Notes: a model not told the origin generated them from the letters alone. A stretch of 64,000 nt of DNA from Parapedobacter koreensis (GCF_900109365.1 NZ_FNZR01000002.1:186001-250000); one strand, 5' to 3'. Counted from the first letter of the stretch, positions 16,054 to 25,519 are shown. Program-made: numbers and translations.

Positions 16054-16495
16054 CAGGAATTTCAGGCTCTACCAGCTTTATCAACTTCTCCAGCGACTCC
16101 TGCCAGCCTAAATAACACATTTCTGCCGGTATTACTACAGGAATCCCCTCCTGTACCACGGTAAGTTCGGTGCCGCATGAAACCCCCTTCAACCGGATGG
16201 TTGTTGTCATTTCCCCGGGTAAATTAGGATCGTCAAACGTATCGGTGTATGTGATCAATTCATTGGGTTTTATATCCAGGTACGATCCACCAAAAGAATG
16301 CCCATTACCGGTACTGAAATTAATAAACTTCATGTGGTACTTACCCCCTACCTTAAAATCCATTTGCTGGACGGTGCAGATAAAGCCGTAAGGCGGCAGC
16401 CAGGTTGATTGGGCTAAAGGATCCGCAAATGCCCGGAATACCTTTTCCGGACTTGCTTTGATCACCCGGTGCAATGAAACTGAATTACTTTCCAT
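16046..16495 (-). CDS. SRPBCC (AHSA1-like) domain protein
   Basis: A 149-residue protein of the START/AHSA1 lipid-binding fold: VIKASPEKVFRAFADP near the start, STWLPP, GGKYHMKF and a C-terminal WQESLEKLIKLVE helix. These small helix-grip proteins bind hydrophobic ligands, but their partners are rarely known. The gene overlaps the VOC gene downstream. A second, truncated SRPBCC gene lies about 800 nt upstream in the same run. Confidence 0.88.
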   Translation of the reverse strand: MESNSVSLHRVIKASPEKVFRAFADPLAQSTWLPPYGFICTVQQMDFKVGGKYHMKFINFSTGNGHSFGGSYLDIKPNELITYTDTFDDPNLPGEMTTTIRLKGVSCGTELTVVQEGIPVVIPAEMCYLGWQESLEKLIKLVEPEIPDA

Positions 16496-16525
16496 GAGAT
16501 TAAAATTTACTTGTGATTAATTCGT

Positions 16526-16906
16526 TTATTTTCTGCTACTGTTAGCCTTTTCCTCATTCTCCTTTTTCCTGAAGGTGATGATTTTTTTAATGAGCCCTTC
16601 CGGCAGCGGTTCGTCGGTTGGAACCTGGATAACCGATTTGCTGGTTTTATATCCCGCTAAATCAGCTTTGAAGTGTTCCCAAAATGCATCGCTATAGGGA
16701 TGCGACAAGGAGATGTGCCTCGGAAATGCGCAGTAGTATATCAAATAGCCTTTGTACTTAAAGCAAGGGATCTGATAGCTGATGCTTTCCTCGGCATCCG
16801 GTACCACTTCGTGAATGATTTTTCGGATGATTTGCATCCGCGCTAACGATTCACCGCTAAATGCCTGGTGATACTGATCAATGCTTTGATAATCCGTCTT
16901 AGCCAT
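16526..16906 (-). CDS. DUF1801 / YdhG-like protein
   Basis: A 126-residue protein with IDQYHQAF, MQIIRKIIHEVVPDAEE and ISYQIPCFKYKG, the pattern of DUF1801 (YdhG/YjdI-like, sometimes named iron chaperone by similarity to frataxin). The last residues are rich in Lys and Glu. It overlaps the DoxX-like gene upstream by 8 bp. The frataxin-like function is family annotation only and is not proved by any residue here. Confidence 0.85.
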   Translation of the reverse strand: MAKTDYQSIDQYHQAFSGESLARMQIIRKIIHEVVPDAEESISYQIPCFKYKGYLIYYCAFPRHISLSHPYSDAFWEHFKADLAGYKTSKSVIQVPTDEPLPEGLIKKIITFRKKENEEKANSSRK

Positions 16907-17273
16907 TTGTCTGGATTTTACGGTTATACACGTAAGAAACGGCCAGAATGCCCAACACCACCAGTGGCAGCAGCATATACCCGATGTTTTGATCTACACA
17001 GGCATGACTGATGAATGCAAAGATTAAACTAAAGGTGAGCCCTGCATATGCCCATTCGGTTAGCTTAGTTGATATTTTTGGAATGGATATCGCTATTACG
17101 CCGAGCACTTTAGCGATAATAAGCGCATAAGCAAAGTAATCGGGATAGCCCAACGGTTCTGTACCTACAGTCGCATACGCTGGCGAAAACAATAGGGTGC
17201 TAAGCGGCATGACACCTTCCCAAAGGATAATGATGGTTGTTGCCACCCAAAAGATAATTTTATTCTTCTTCAT
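16899..17273 (-). CDS. DoxX-like membrane protein
   Basis: A 124-residue protein with four predicted transmembrane helices, similar to DoxX/DUF4267-like proteins: an N-terminal helix, GYPDYFAYALIIAKVLGVIA, EWAYAGLTFSLIFAF and a last helix ending VYNRK. Such proteins often accompany AHSA1 and VOC genes in Bacteroidota, as here. Function unknown; redox-linked membrane roles have been proposed for the family. Confidence 0.82.
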   Translation of the reverse strand: MKKNKIIFWVATTIIILWEGVMPLSTLLFSPAYATVGTEPLGYPDYFAYALIIAKVLGVIAISIPKISTKLTEWAYAGLTFSLIFAFISHACVDQNIGYMLLPLVVLGILAVSYVYNRKIQTNG

Positions 17274-17300
17274 GTTATTAATTGTTAAATGGTTTATGAA

Positions 17301-17510
17301 TTAGTTGATTCCGAAACTGCCATCTTTGGCTTCCATCCTGTTCTTAAACTTACCGCCTATGCGCAGATCGTTTGCACTGCTTGGGGTGTGCCAGCTGGGA
17401 TCAGGCGTGTTCCAATGAATAATATCGCTTGGTGTATTCCAAGCCTTCCAAACGTTTGTCACGGGCGCATTCACCGTTGCTTCTACCGTAATTCTTGTTA
17501 CTTGTGCCAT
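17301..17510 (-). pseudogene. Truncated SRPBCC (AHSA1-like) gene
   Basis: The 69-codon frame begins as a normal SRPBCC protein (ITVEATVNAPVTNVWKAWNTP, then GGKFKNRMEAKDGSFG shortened) but stops at GSFGIN, roughly halfway through the fold, where family members normally continue with a GTYxxV strand. About 80 C-terminal residues are missing and the next gene begins 28 nt later, so a deletion is likely. It has its own -7 element upstream. It is most likely non-functional. Confidence 0.65.
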
Positions 17511-17539
17511 TGTTCGTGCTGTCTATGAATTTTACAATT

Positions 17540-17547
17540 CAAAATTA
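17540..17547 (-). promoter_or_regulatory. -7 element upstream of the small minus-strand gene run
   Basis: On the minus strand it reads TAATTTTG, matching TAnnTTTG, about 30 nt before the truncated SRPBCC start. It probably drives the genes down to 15634. Confidence 0.5.
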
Positions 17548-17646
17548 CGATGAGGTACCGGCTTACGGCGGTTGTGAAAATGACAATCTTAGGGGTAAAT
17601 TATGACAAACTATTTTTACCTTGCGGTCTAATAACCAATAATTGAT

Positions 17647-18624
17647 ATGCAGATTTCTGTCTTTGTACCTGAGTATGGTGTCATTGAGGCCGTTACACCG
17701 CCATTCAGAACCTTTCATACCGCCAACGAGTTTTTAACCACATTTGGTAAAAAGCCCATTTTCAAGGTTGAGTATGTGGGCCTGCAAGCCTATGTACCCG
17801 CTAACAATGGCGAGTATATCATAAAGACCGATAGGTTGCTCAAAGATGTTACTGAAACGGACTTACTGATCATACCGCCTACGTTTGGCGATACGGCCAA
17901 AGGGATTCAGGCCAATGCCGAAGCGATACCTTATTTTAAAAAATTGCACGAAAAAGGTTCAAGTCTTGCCAGCTTGTGTGTCGGCGCTTTTCTTTTAGCT
18001 GAAACGGGTTTGCTCAATGGCAAAAAATGCTCGACACATTGGGCGCACATCAATGAGTTTAGAGAAAGATACCCGGATGTGGAAGTGGAAGATGGAGCGA
18101 TAATAACCGAACACGATAATATCTACAGCAGCGGTGGGGCAAGCAGTTTGTGGAATTTAATATTATACCTGGTCGAAAAGTTTGCGGATAGAGAAACAGC
18201 TGTAATGATTTCAAAATACTTTGCATTGGATATCGGGAGAGACAGCCAATCCCAGTTCGCGATATTCAAAGGTCAACGGAATCATGGTGATGATGATATT
18301 CAAAAAGTACAGGACTACATTGAAGAACACTATGGTGATAAACTATCCATAGAAACGTTAGCCACGTTGATTAATACAGGCCGTAGAACTTTTGAACGGA
18401 AATTCAAAGAGGCGACCAACAATACCCCCATAGAATATATACAACGGGTACGGATAGAAGCCGCCAAAAAATTTTTTGAAGCATCAAGAAGGAATGTAAC
18501 GGAAATCATGTTTGATGTAGGTTATACGGATACGAAAGCCTTTCGGGATACCTTCAAAAAGATTACAGGGCTTACACCAATCGAGTACAGGAATAAGTTT
18601 GCAAAGGTGGCAAATGAGGTGTGA
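17647..18624 (+). CDS. GlxA-type regulator: DJ-1/PfpI domain plus AraC helix-turn-helix
   Basis: A 325-residue two-domain regulator. Residues 1-190 form a DJ-1/PfpI-like domain with the nucleophile-elbow region ASLCVGAFLLAETGLL. Residues ~220-320 form an AraC DNA-binding domain with two helix-turn-helix units (IETLATLINTGRRTFERKF and VTEIMFDVGYTDTKAFRDTF). The gene is divergent from the SRPBCC/DoxX run, so it may control that run. The effector bound by the DJ-1 domain is unknown. Confidence 0.93.
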   Translation: MQISVFVPEYGVIEAVTPPFRTFHTANEFLTTFGKKPIFKVEYVGLQAYVPANNGEYIIKTDRLLKDVTETDLLIIPPTFGDTAKGIQANAEAIPYFKKLHEKGSSLASLCVGAFLLAETGLLNGKKCSTHWAHINEFRERYPDVEVEDGAIITEHDNIYSSGGASSLWNLILYLVEKFADRETAVMISKYFALDIGRDSQSQFAIFKGQRNHGDDDIQKVQDYIEEHYGDKLSIETLATLINTGRRTFERKFKEATNNTPIEYIQRVRIEAAKKFFEASRRNVTEIMFDVGYTDTKAFRDTFKKITGLTPIEYRNKFAKVANEV

Positions 18625-18732
18625 TATCTTGTCTTACGCATGAAACAAATGATTGCATATTATCTCCAATCCATCCGGCTTTCGTTACTGTTCGGAAACG
18701 AGCAGTCACTTGCCCGATTCGGACATTTTCAC

Positions 18733-19644
18733 CTAATAAAAGGTTTTGATTTGTTTTAGCCTTTTCTTTACCAGTTTATTTTTCATCGGCTCAAAACTTG
18801 CCACTTCCCTATTATGCTTTCTAACCGAAATGCGGAAGGGCTGGTCCAATTTATCCGTGAGGTGGTAGATTGTCACCAGTTCGGCAATATCTTCAAACCA
18901 AGATGCCATTCCGTACAGTGAGACAAAGGGTGTTTCTTGGAGCGCGCCATATATTTCCGGTGCTGACGATATAGCGACCGTGTTGCCACTGCGGAAGCGT
19001 GTTTTTTCCAATAACGGATTAATGAACGCTTCAGTCGGCACATTCATCGTATACCAAATATTTTTGGTAAACGGAGTAGGGTCAACCAGTTCCTCACTAT
19101 CATTGGGATGCGGCGTAATCGTTAAAACAGCATCCACTACGTGTGTAGCCTCATGAAGCAGGACATATTGAATAGCGTCTAATTCACCCGCGTCTATGCT
19201 AATTTCAAATTCAGGATCTGTAGAACGTTCAAAACAAGTATTTTCTTTCCAGGTAGCCCATTCCGAAATGGTCTCACTAAGAATTCCGGCGCGAAAAGTA
19301 ATGTTAAACATTTTTGTCGCGCTTGTAGTTGCTACTGGGGAAGTAAGTGCTGTATTGGGCATGTTATCCATAAAACTGATGCTCAGCAAATGCTCTTTTA
19401 GGATTTTTTGATGCAAGGGGGGTAAGGTAGCAAAGGCTTTTTCAACTTTTTCTTTTTCGCTTTCCGTGAGTTCATGGTTTACGGGATCCATTCCAGCTTG
19501 GCGAAACATGCTTAAAACATTCCTCGGAGCAATTGAAACCCGATTTGCAAGCACACCATTTGGTATATCGCCCGCTTCTTGTGCTAGTATGCTGGTTGAA
19601 AAGAAGGCAGCGAGGAGTACGATCAATAAGGATTTAGTAGCCAT
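18733..19644 (-). CDS. Exported protein with HExxH zincin motif
   Basis: A 303-residue protein starting MATKSLLIVLLAAFFSTSILA, a signal peptide cleaved near AQE. It contains HEATH at residues 164-168 within YVLLHEATHVVD, the metal-binding helix of zinc metallopeptidases. A possible third ligand lies in the later SWFEDIAELV helix. No named family is recognised. The frame extends upstream to 19728, but the added segment lacks signal features, so the ATG at 19644 is preferred. It stands alone between two minus-strand genes in the accessory region. Either a periplasmic/outer-surface peptidase or an inactive relative. Confidence 0.75.
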   Translation of the reverse strand: MATKSLLIVLLAAFFSTSILAQEAGDIPNGVLANRVSIAPRNVLSMFRQAGMDPVNHELTESEKEKVEKAFATLPPLHQKILKEHLLSISFMDNMPNTALTSPVATTSATKMFNITFRAGILSETISEWATWKENTCFERSTDPEFEISIDAGELDAIQYVLLHEATHVVDAVLTITPHPNDSEELVDPTPFTKNIWYTMNVPTEAFINPLLEKTRFRSGNTVAISSAPEIYGALQETPFVSLYGMASWFEDIAELVTIYHLTDKLDQPFRISVRKHNREVASFEPMKNKLVKKRLKQIKTFY

Positions 19645-19740
19645 ATAAATGTTTTTCTTGTTGCCTGTTCCTTCAGCTTTTATCACCAGCCAAATTAAGG
19701 CATAGTACATATTTGCAACGTTGTTCAAAACGCGCCAAAT

Positions 19741-20523
19741 TCATTTCAGCAATAAAAAGTCTCCATAGAAGTCTGGAATGTTACTTTCGTAAATGGCATT
19801 GGCAACCTCAGTAATTGGATAATCCACCTTGCAGATTTCAGCGCTTATGCCATCAGCCGATATGGTAAGCATGGCGTATGCTGCTTTACGGTCCTTTTCT
19901 TTACTTCGGCCAACAGAGCCACAATTTACAAAAAGCACTCCTGCATAATGCTGGACATAGGAAAAATGCGTATGCCCCATCACAATGGCGTCTACCTTGT
20001 TACCACCCAACATATCCAGCAGACCCTCTTTCGGATCCGATTCAAAAACATATTCGTCATTACTCCTTGGGCTCGCGTGTACCAGCAAAATACGCTTCAG
20101 CTGTTCCCCCAACTTAAATGTCAATTCGAGTTGAAAAGGAAGTTCCGCCAGCCATTTTTTATTGTCGTCGGTAATCGTGTTTTTGGAAAATCTAATAGCA
20201 AGCTCCCGATGCGCAGTTTCTATGGAATCGTGATGCGCAAGCGGAATGATAGGCTGATCATATGCGATACGTTCATCATGGTTACCGAGGATGCAAGGTA
20301 TTCCCCGATCCCGAATACGTGCAATGACCTCATTGCCCCACGGTGCAAAATCGACCAAATCACCCAAACAGTAAACCTGTGTGATTCCTTTTTTACGAAT
20401 GTCATCAAAGGCTTCCTCAAGTGCTATAATATTTGCGTGAATATCACTTATTATCGCTATTTCAATTGTTTGCATCCGTTCTGCCTTACATTGCCTATTT
20501 TTCTCGAAAGCCGTATTATCCAT
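19741..20523 (-). CDS. Metallophosphoesterase (YfcE/MJ0936-like)
   Basis: A calcineurin-like phosphoesterase of about 260 residues with the metal-binding blocks in order: SDIHAN, GDLVDF, GNHDE, VHASP and MGHTHFSY. The ATG at 20523 overlaps the nitrilase stop (TAATG), indicating translational coupling; an internal ATG at 20475 also precedes the first motif. Family members hydrolyse cyclic or nucleoside phosphodiesters. It forms a two-gene unit with the nitrilase. Confidence 0.9.
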   Translation of the reverse strand: MDNTAFEKNRQCKAERMQTIEIAIISDIHANIIALEEAFDDIRKKGITQVYCLGDLVDFAPWGNEVIARIRDRGIPCILGNHDERIAYDQPIIPLAHHDSIETAHRELAIRFSKNTITDDNKKWLAELPFQLELTFKLGEQLKRILLVHASPRSNDEYVFESDPKEGLLDMLGGNKVDAIVMGHTHFSYVQHYAGVLFVNCGSVGRSKEKDRKAAYAMLTISADGISAEICKVDYPITEVANAIYESNIPDFYGDFLLLK

Positions 20524-21461
20524 TATAAGGCTTTAATATTCTTCGTATCCGGCTGTCCCGTCGCTCCAAATGAAAACACGTCATTTCTTGCATAATGGCC
20601 CACGACATCAAAATCCAATTTCATTTTGGCCAGTAAATCGAAATCGAGATCAGCTGTCAGCAATCCTTCTGCATTCCACAATGGTCCATTGAGTATTTCT
20701 CCTGAAGGCGCTATGATTACACTTCCGCCAGCGCTCATAATTTCCGGCTCATCAGCCAAGAATTCCTGGTATCGATCCGGATAGTCCGATTTTCTCACAT
20801 ATTGGTTGCTGGCCAGCACAAAACAGCGGCCTTCTAAAGCGATATGCTGAAGCGTAGATTGCCAGGATGGCCTGGCATCCGCTGTTGGTGCCAGGTATAT
20901 ATCCACTCCTTTGCTATACATAGCCATCCGTGCCAAAGGCATGTAGTTCTCCCAGCATATCAATCCCCCAACGCGACCAATTCCCGTGTCATACGTTGCC
21001 AATGTGGTGCCGTCTCCCTCCGCCCACACAAAACGTTCCAGCCCCGTGGGCTTGAGCTTGCGGTGCTTGCCCAAAAAAGTTCCATCAGGGCCAAAATAAA
21101 ATAGGCTGCAATAGAGGCTTCCCCCAATCGATTCCCTTTCGGTGACACCCAAAGCGACAAACATCGCTGCAGCTTTTGCTGCTTCGCCGATTTGCTTTAC
21201 ATAGTCGGACGAGCCCTCCATACTATTTTTCCAATAGTCCAACCAAAGTGCCCGGCCTCTTTCTGTACGCCTGCCTACAACCGCATCATAGGAAATGCCC
21301 CGGGGATAAGCGGGTATGAACGATTCGGGGAACAGCAGTAGCTCACAGCCTTCTTTTTTTGCAGATTCAATCCATTGGACCACCAACGATACGCTTTGCT
21401 CAATATTGAATAATATGGGGGTGGCTTGAACGACACCGACTTTGGCGCTTCTTGTGAACAT
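20523..21461 (-). CDS. Nitrilase (carbon-nitrogen hydrolase, nitrilase branch)
   Basis: A 312-residue enzyme with the complete catalytic triad: E46 in FPESFIPAYPRG, K135 in HRKLKPTG and C169 in GLICWENY. The PAYPRG and CWENYMP contexts are those of true aliphatic or aryl nitrilases (nitrile to acid plus ammonia) rather than of amidases. The ATG at 21461 (MFTRSAKVGVVQAT) is the family-typical start; the frame opens 120 nt further upstream. It is coupled to the phosphoesterase downstream and lies divergent from the GH92 gene. Confidence 0.93.
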   Translation of the reverse strand: MFTRSAKVGVVQATPILFNIEQSVSLVVQWIESAKKEGCELLLFPESFIPAYPRGISYDAVVGRRTERGRALWLDYWKNSMEGSSDYVKQIGEAAKAAAMFVALGVTERESIGGSLYCSLFYFGPDGTFLGKHRKLKPTGLERFVWAEGDGTTLATYDTGIGRVGGLICWENYMPLARMAMYSKGVDIYLAPTADARPSWQSTLQHIALEGRCFVLASNQYVRKSDYPDRYQEFLADEPEIMSAGGSVIIAPSGEILNGPLWNAEGLLTADLDFDLLAKMKLDFDVVGHYARNDVFSFGATGQPDTKNIKAL

Positions 21462-21639
21462 GCTTACATACTTTATATTTCCGAACAGCCCGCATCGGTA
21501 TATCAGGCTATCCGTTTTCAAAGGTATCGAATGAACACACGCTTTACAAATTTCAACTATGCTTCTTCTGCATGCTTCCATTTGGTGTCAATATAAATAT
21601 TACCTACCTTGTCCAGGTCAAAAAATCAAATATATACCC

Positions 21640-23940
21640 ATGCATCGCATTTTCCGATTTGTCATCTGTTGGTTATTGGGATTTCCCTTGCCGATTAGCT
21701 ACGGGCAGAAATCGCCTGCAGCTTATGTCAATCCTTTTATCGGGGCAAGCACCAGTGCTGATGCGGCCGGCATATACCACGGGTTGGGAAAAACATTCCC
21801 CGGAGCTACTACGCCATTCGGCTTGGTACAGCTCAGCCCCAATACCATCACCGGCGGCGACAATGGCAGCGGCTACAGTGATGAACATTCCTTCATCGAA
21901 GGATTTGCATTTACGCAGATGAGCGGGGTGGGCTGGTATGGCGATTTGGGTAATTTCCTGGTGACGCCCACTACCGGACCGCTGCACATTGTCGCCGGGC
22001 GGCACCCCAAGCTTGGCAGCGGCTACCGATCACGCTATGACAAGGCCACTGAAAAAGCTGAGGCAGGCTACTACGCAGCAACGCTCACCGACTACGACAC
22101 CCGGGTAGAGGCCACCGCCGCCGCCCATAGCGGTATCCTACGCTTCACCTTCCCCAAACAGGATACGTCACGCATACAGATTGATCTGGCCCGCCGCGTA
22201 GGTGGTACTGCGACGTCCCAGTATGTCCGCGTAGTGGACGGGCATAGCATCACGGGATGGATGAAATGCACGCCCGACGGTGGCGGATGGGGCAACGGGG
22301 ATGGAAAAGCCGACTATACCGTCTACTTCTACGCGCAGTTCAGCAAGCCGTTGCGTCAATATGGCGTATGGAGTGCTCCAATACCGGAAGACCGCAGGAG
22401 AAAACTGCAGGATATTGAACGTGCCGCCTACGACAGCTTGATTCTCCAAGCCGAACGGTTGCCATATCGGAATGAAATACAGGGTAAGCACCTGGGCTTC
22501 TATACTGAATTTGAAACGGAAGATCGGGAGTCGGTGCTGATGAAAGTAGGCATTTCGTTTGTAAGCATGGATGGTGCAAAGCAAAACCTACAGCAGGAAA
22601 TACCGGATTGGGATTTCGACCGCACCAGGCAAAATGCCCTACGCCTTTGGAATGCTGCGTTGAGCAAGGTACACATCACGGGAGGTACGGAAGAGCAGCG
22701 CACGGTTTTTTATACCGCGCTCTACCATACGTTGATCGATCCAAGGGAAATGGCTGACGTAGACGGGGCTTATCCCGGAGGAGACGGGAATATCCACCAG
22801 AACAACCATTTTACCAAACGGACGATTTTCAGTGGCTGGGATGTATTCCGAAGCCAATTTCCGCTCCAGAGCATCATCAATCCTAAGGTAGTCAGCGACA
22901 TGATTAATTCGCTTGTTACGCTCGCTGACGAAAATGGCAGCGAATACCTGGAACGCTGGGAATTTTTGAATGCCTACAGCGGATGCATGCTCGGGAACCC
23001 TGCCGTGTCTGTAGTGGTAGACGCGTACAACAAGGGAATAAGGGATTTTGATGTGCAGCGTGCATATCGCTACGCCCGCAATACGGTAGAAAAATTCGGA
23101 AACGGTGAGCGTGGCCACTCGGGTGGCATCTCCTATACATTAGAGCATGCATATTCCGAATGGTGCCTCGCCCAACTGGCCAATAGCCTGGGGCATCCGG
23201 ATGATGCCGATCGCTACGCACGGCGGGCCCAAAGCTACCGGAATAACTTTGATCCAGATATGGGATGGTTCAGGAACAGAACCGAAGATGGCAGCTGGCA
23301 AGATTGGCCCGACGGTGGCCGCATCGCGCAACCCACCGTAGAGGGCAATTCCTACCAACAGGGATGGTTTGTCCCACATGATATCGATGGCCTGGTGCAA
23401 CTTTTGGGCGGACGGGACAAGGTGGTCGCCGATTTGGTCGACTTTTTTGAGCGTACGCCGCAGGACTTCGGCTGGAATGATTATTACAACCACGCCAATG
23501 AGCCCGTACATCAGGTACCTTTCCTATTCAACCGGCTGGGAGCACCGTGGCTGACCCAACAATGGTCGCGCATTATTTGTGAAAACGCCTACCGCAATTC
23601 GGTGGAAGGCCTGGTGGGCAACGAAGACGTCGGCCAGATGTCTGCCTGGTATGTGCTGGCATCTAGTGGCATCCACATGGTATGTCCAGGGGATAATCGC
23701 TACGAGATCACCGCGCCATTATTTGACCGGGTTTCTTTTACTGTGGGTGATAGTGCCAATCCCCGGAAATTTGAGATCATCGCGCAAGGCAATTCTCCCG
23801 CCAACCGGTACATCCAATCGGCCAAGCTCAATGGCCTTCCATATGAAAGATGCTGGATCTCACACCAGGATATCATTGCAGGTGGCCAGCTGGAATTGGT
23901 GATGGGTAGTGAGCCGAATACCCGTTGGGGAATGCGTTAA
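21640..23940 (+). CDS. GH92 family alpha-mannosidase, exported
   Basis: A 766-residue secreted glycoside hydrolase. A signal peptide ends near SYGQ, then YVNPFIGAS and GKTFPGATTPFG open the GH92 fold. Catalytic-domain signatures follow: TLIDP, YSGWDVFRSQ-like FSGWDVFRSQ, GISYTLEHAYSEWC, GNEDVGQMSAWYVLASSG. GH92 enzymes are calcium-dependent exo-mannosidases of N-glycan and mannan breakdown and are abundant in Bacteroidota. The ATG at 21640 gives the signal peptide. It stands alone, without a SusCD pair nearby. Confidence 0.93.
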   Translation: MHRIFRFVICWLLGFPLPISYGQKSPAAYVNPFIGASTSADAAGIYHGLGKTFPGATTPFGLVQLSPNTITGGDNGSGYSDEHSFIEGFAFTQMSGVGWYGDLGNFLVTPTTGPLHIVAGRHPKLGSGYRSRYDKATEKAEAGYYAATLTDYDTRVEATAAAHSGILRFTFPKQDTSRIQIDLARRVGGTATSQYVRVVDGHSITGWMKCTPDGGGWGNGDGKADYTVYFYAQFSKPLRQYGVWSAPIPEDRRRKLQDIERAAYDSLILQAERLPYRNEIQGKHLGFYTEFETEDRESVLMKVGISFVSMDGAKQNLQQEIPDWDFDRTRQNALRLWNAALSKVHITGGTEEQRTVFYTALYHTLIDPREMADVDGAYPGGDGNIHQNNHFTKRTIFSGWDVFRSQFPLQSIINPKVVSDMINSLVTLADENGSEYLERWEFLNAYSGCMLGNPAVSVVVDAYNKGIRDFDVQRAYRYARNTVEKFGNGERGHSGGISYTLEHAYSEWCLAQLANSLGHPDDADRYARRAQSYRNNFDPDMGWFRNRTEDGSWQDWPDGGRIAQPTVEGNSYQQGWFVPHDIDGLVQLLGGRDKVVADLVDFFERTPQDFGWNDYYNHANEPVHQVPFLFNRLGAPWLTQQWSRIICENAYRNSVEGLVGNEDVGQMSAWYVLASSGIHMVCPGDNRYEITAPLFDRVSFTVGDSANPRKFEIIAQGNSPANRYIQSAKLNGLPYERCWISHQDIIAGGQLELVMGSEPNTRWGMR

Positions 23941-23946
23941 TGGCAT

Positions 23947-24564
23947 TTACACCGTTGCAAGGTATACGGCAGTTGCATGGTCTATCTTTTCCAGCCGGCC
24001 CAGTACCTTTTCCACCAGCCGTTGCCGAATTTCTAGTTCCATCGTGCAACGGTTGTCGAAGTCCTGCCGTAACACGCCGATATCTTCTTCCTTCACGATG
24101 CGCATCACCTCGTTCATCTGCTCATAGCCAAACGATACGCGGTAGATGTCCTTAACCATCTGCTCCACGATTGCAGCGGCATCCAAGGCTACCTGCGTAG
24201 CGGTCTTATACGCGTTTATCAATCCCGGCACACCGAGCAGCGTACCGCCAAAATAGCGCACCACCACCACAAGGACGTTGGTCACGTCATAAGAGAGCAG
24301 CGTATTGAGCATGGGACGGCCAGCGGTACCTGACGGCTCACCATCATCGTTAATGCGGTATACCGAACGATCAGGTGTGAGGCGATAAGCCCAACAGTGG
24401 TGACGTGCCTTGGGATGCTGGGATTTCAGGGAAGCAACCAACTCCTTCACCGAAGCCTCGCTGCGCAACGGGTAGGCATAAGCGATAAACTTGCTGCCCT
24501 TGTCTTTGAACATCCCCTCCGCCGGATTGGCAATGGTCTTGTACGTATCGTCAAACAGATTCAC
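23947..24564 (-). CDS. yigZ: IMPACT/YigZ-family protein
   Basis: A 205-residue protein with the UPF0029 signature: KGSKFIAYAYPL, HHCWAYRL, NDDGEPSGTAGRPML and VVVVRYFGGTLLGVPGL. The C-terminal part is the usual ferredoxin-like extension. Eukaryotic IMPACT modulates GCN2; the bacterial role is unclear and may involve translation or proline peptide handling. It overlaps the EamA transporter gene by 4 bp (ATGA), so the two are co-translated. Confidence 0.92.
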   Translation of the reverse strand: MNLFDDTYKTIANPAEGMFKDKGSKFIAYAYPLRSEASVKELVASLKSQHPKARHHCWAYRLTPDRSVYRINDDGEPSGTAGRPMLNTLLSYDVTNVLVVVVRYFGGTLLGVPGLINAYKTATQVALDAAAIVEQMVKDIYRVSFGYEQMNEVMRIVKEEDIGVLRQDFDNRCTMELEIRQRLVEKVLGRLEKIDHATAVYLATV

Positions 24565-25424
24565 GAATAGGCAATGATAAAAACGGATATAACGGCCAAA
24601 ATTATCCCAATTTTATTAATAAATGATAATTTTTCATTGAAAAGGAAAATACCGATGAGTGCACCCAGGGCGATGACTCCCACATTCATGCCCGTAAACA
24701 CGATGGACGGATTCTCGGGCAATGCCCGATGTGCTTTCATGTAAAACAAGATATTCGCAAAGTTGAACCCGCCCAGCACCATCCCCCAAAACACGGCATG
24801 GGCGGAAAACGGTTTTCTTTTGCCCAAGATGTGATAGGCCAGGTATACAAGTGCCACCACCATCGCAAGCGTAAAAACAAGGAGCATGGATGCCGTATAA
24901 GGCACTTCAGCATGCTGGGCAACCTGCTTGAATAAAATATCAACAACCCCATAACCTAAGAATACAAGTACGGGATATAGCCATACCCGGTGATTGAGCC
25001 CAAATTGGTTTCTGCCCTTATGCCACCCGATGCTGCATAATATTCCCCCGATACCGATGGCCACGCCGATGAGCTTTGTAGGCTGCGTGCGCTCGCCAAA
25101 CAGCAGAAAAGCGGCCATTAATGCGATGAATAAGGAAAGGCGCTGGGCTATTTCGGTACGCACAATGCCTGCATAGCGAATGGAAGCACCCAAGGCAACG
25201 AAAATCCCCGGCAGCAATACAGCCAATGTGCCATACAACACAAAAGGGGCGTCGGCAAGCAGGGCAAGCGACCACTCCGGCCGGAGAAAAAACCAGGCAC
25301 ACAACACGGCAACGGGATAATTCCAAACAATGATCTGAACCGTATCCACCTGGTAACGCCTCGCCAGCTTTAGGATGACAGAAACCGTGACACTGCAAAT
25401 GACGCTAAGCAATACGTATCCCAT
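24561..25424 (-). CDS. EamA/DMT-family transporter
   Basis: A 287-residue integral membrane protein with ten hydrophobic segments arranged as two five-helix halves, the drug/metabolite transporter layout. The end of the first half carries ALMAAFLLFGERTQPTKLIG and the second ends in LFNEKLSFINKIGIIL, both typical EamA helix-9/10 motifs. The substrate is unknown. It is the first gene of a two-gene unit with yigZ, and is divergent from valS. Confidence 0.88.
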   Translation of the reverse strand: MGYVLLSVICSVTVSVILKLARRYQVDTVQIIVWNYPVAVLCAWFFLRPEWSLALLADAPFVLYGTLAVLLPGIFVALGASIRYAGIVRTEIAQRLSLFIALMAAFLLFGERTQPTKLIGVAIGIGGILCSIGWHKGRNQFGLNHRVWLYPVLVFLGYGVVDILFKQVAQHAEVPYTASMLLVFTLAMVVALVYLAYHILGKRKPFSAHAVFWGMVLGGFNFANILFYMKAHRALPENPSIVFTGMNVGVIALGALIGIFLFNEKLSFINKIGIILAVISVFIIAYS

Positions 25425-25443
25425 CTATTGATATTTTGCGTGG

Positions 25444-25451
25444 CAAAATTA
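25444..25451 (-). promoter_or_regulatory. -7 element of the EamA-yigZ unit
   Basis: Minus-strand TAATTTTG matches TAnnTTTG, 19 nt before the EamA start codon. Confidence 0.55.
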
Positions 25452-25519
25452 ATAATACTTCTCGTATAACGGCCAACCAAAAAGGGCAAGCCCGCAATCA
25501 TAGTATTTGCTTTAAACCT

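Noticed and set aside
15634-17510. Whether the small minus-strand genes form a defence or toxin-antitoxin island
   Set aside because: VOC, SRPBCC, DUF1801 and DoxX-like genes are common environmental-response genes; no nuclease, toxin or antitoxin features are seen.
18640-18759. 39-codon frame beginning MKQMIAYYLQSIRLSLLFG downstream of the AraC gene
   Set aside because: It vaguely resembles the start of a membrane protein, but it stops quickly and overlaps the end of the HExxH gene; no context supports it.
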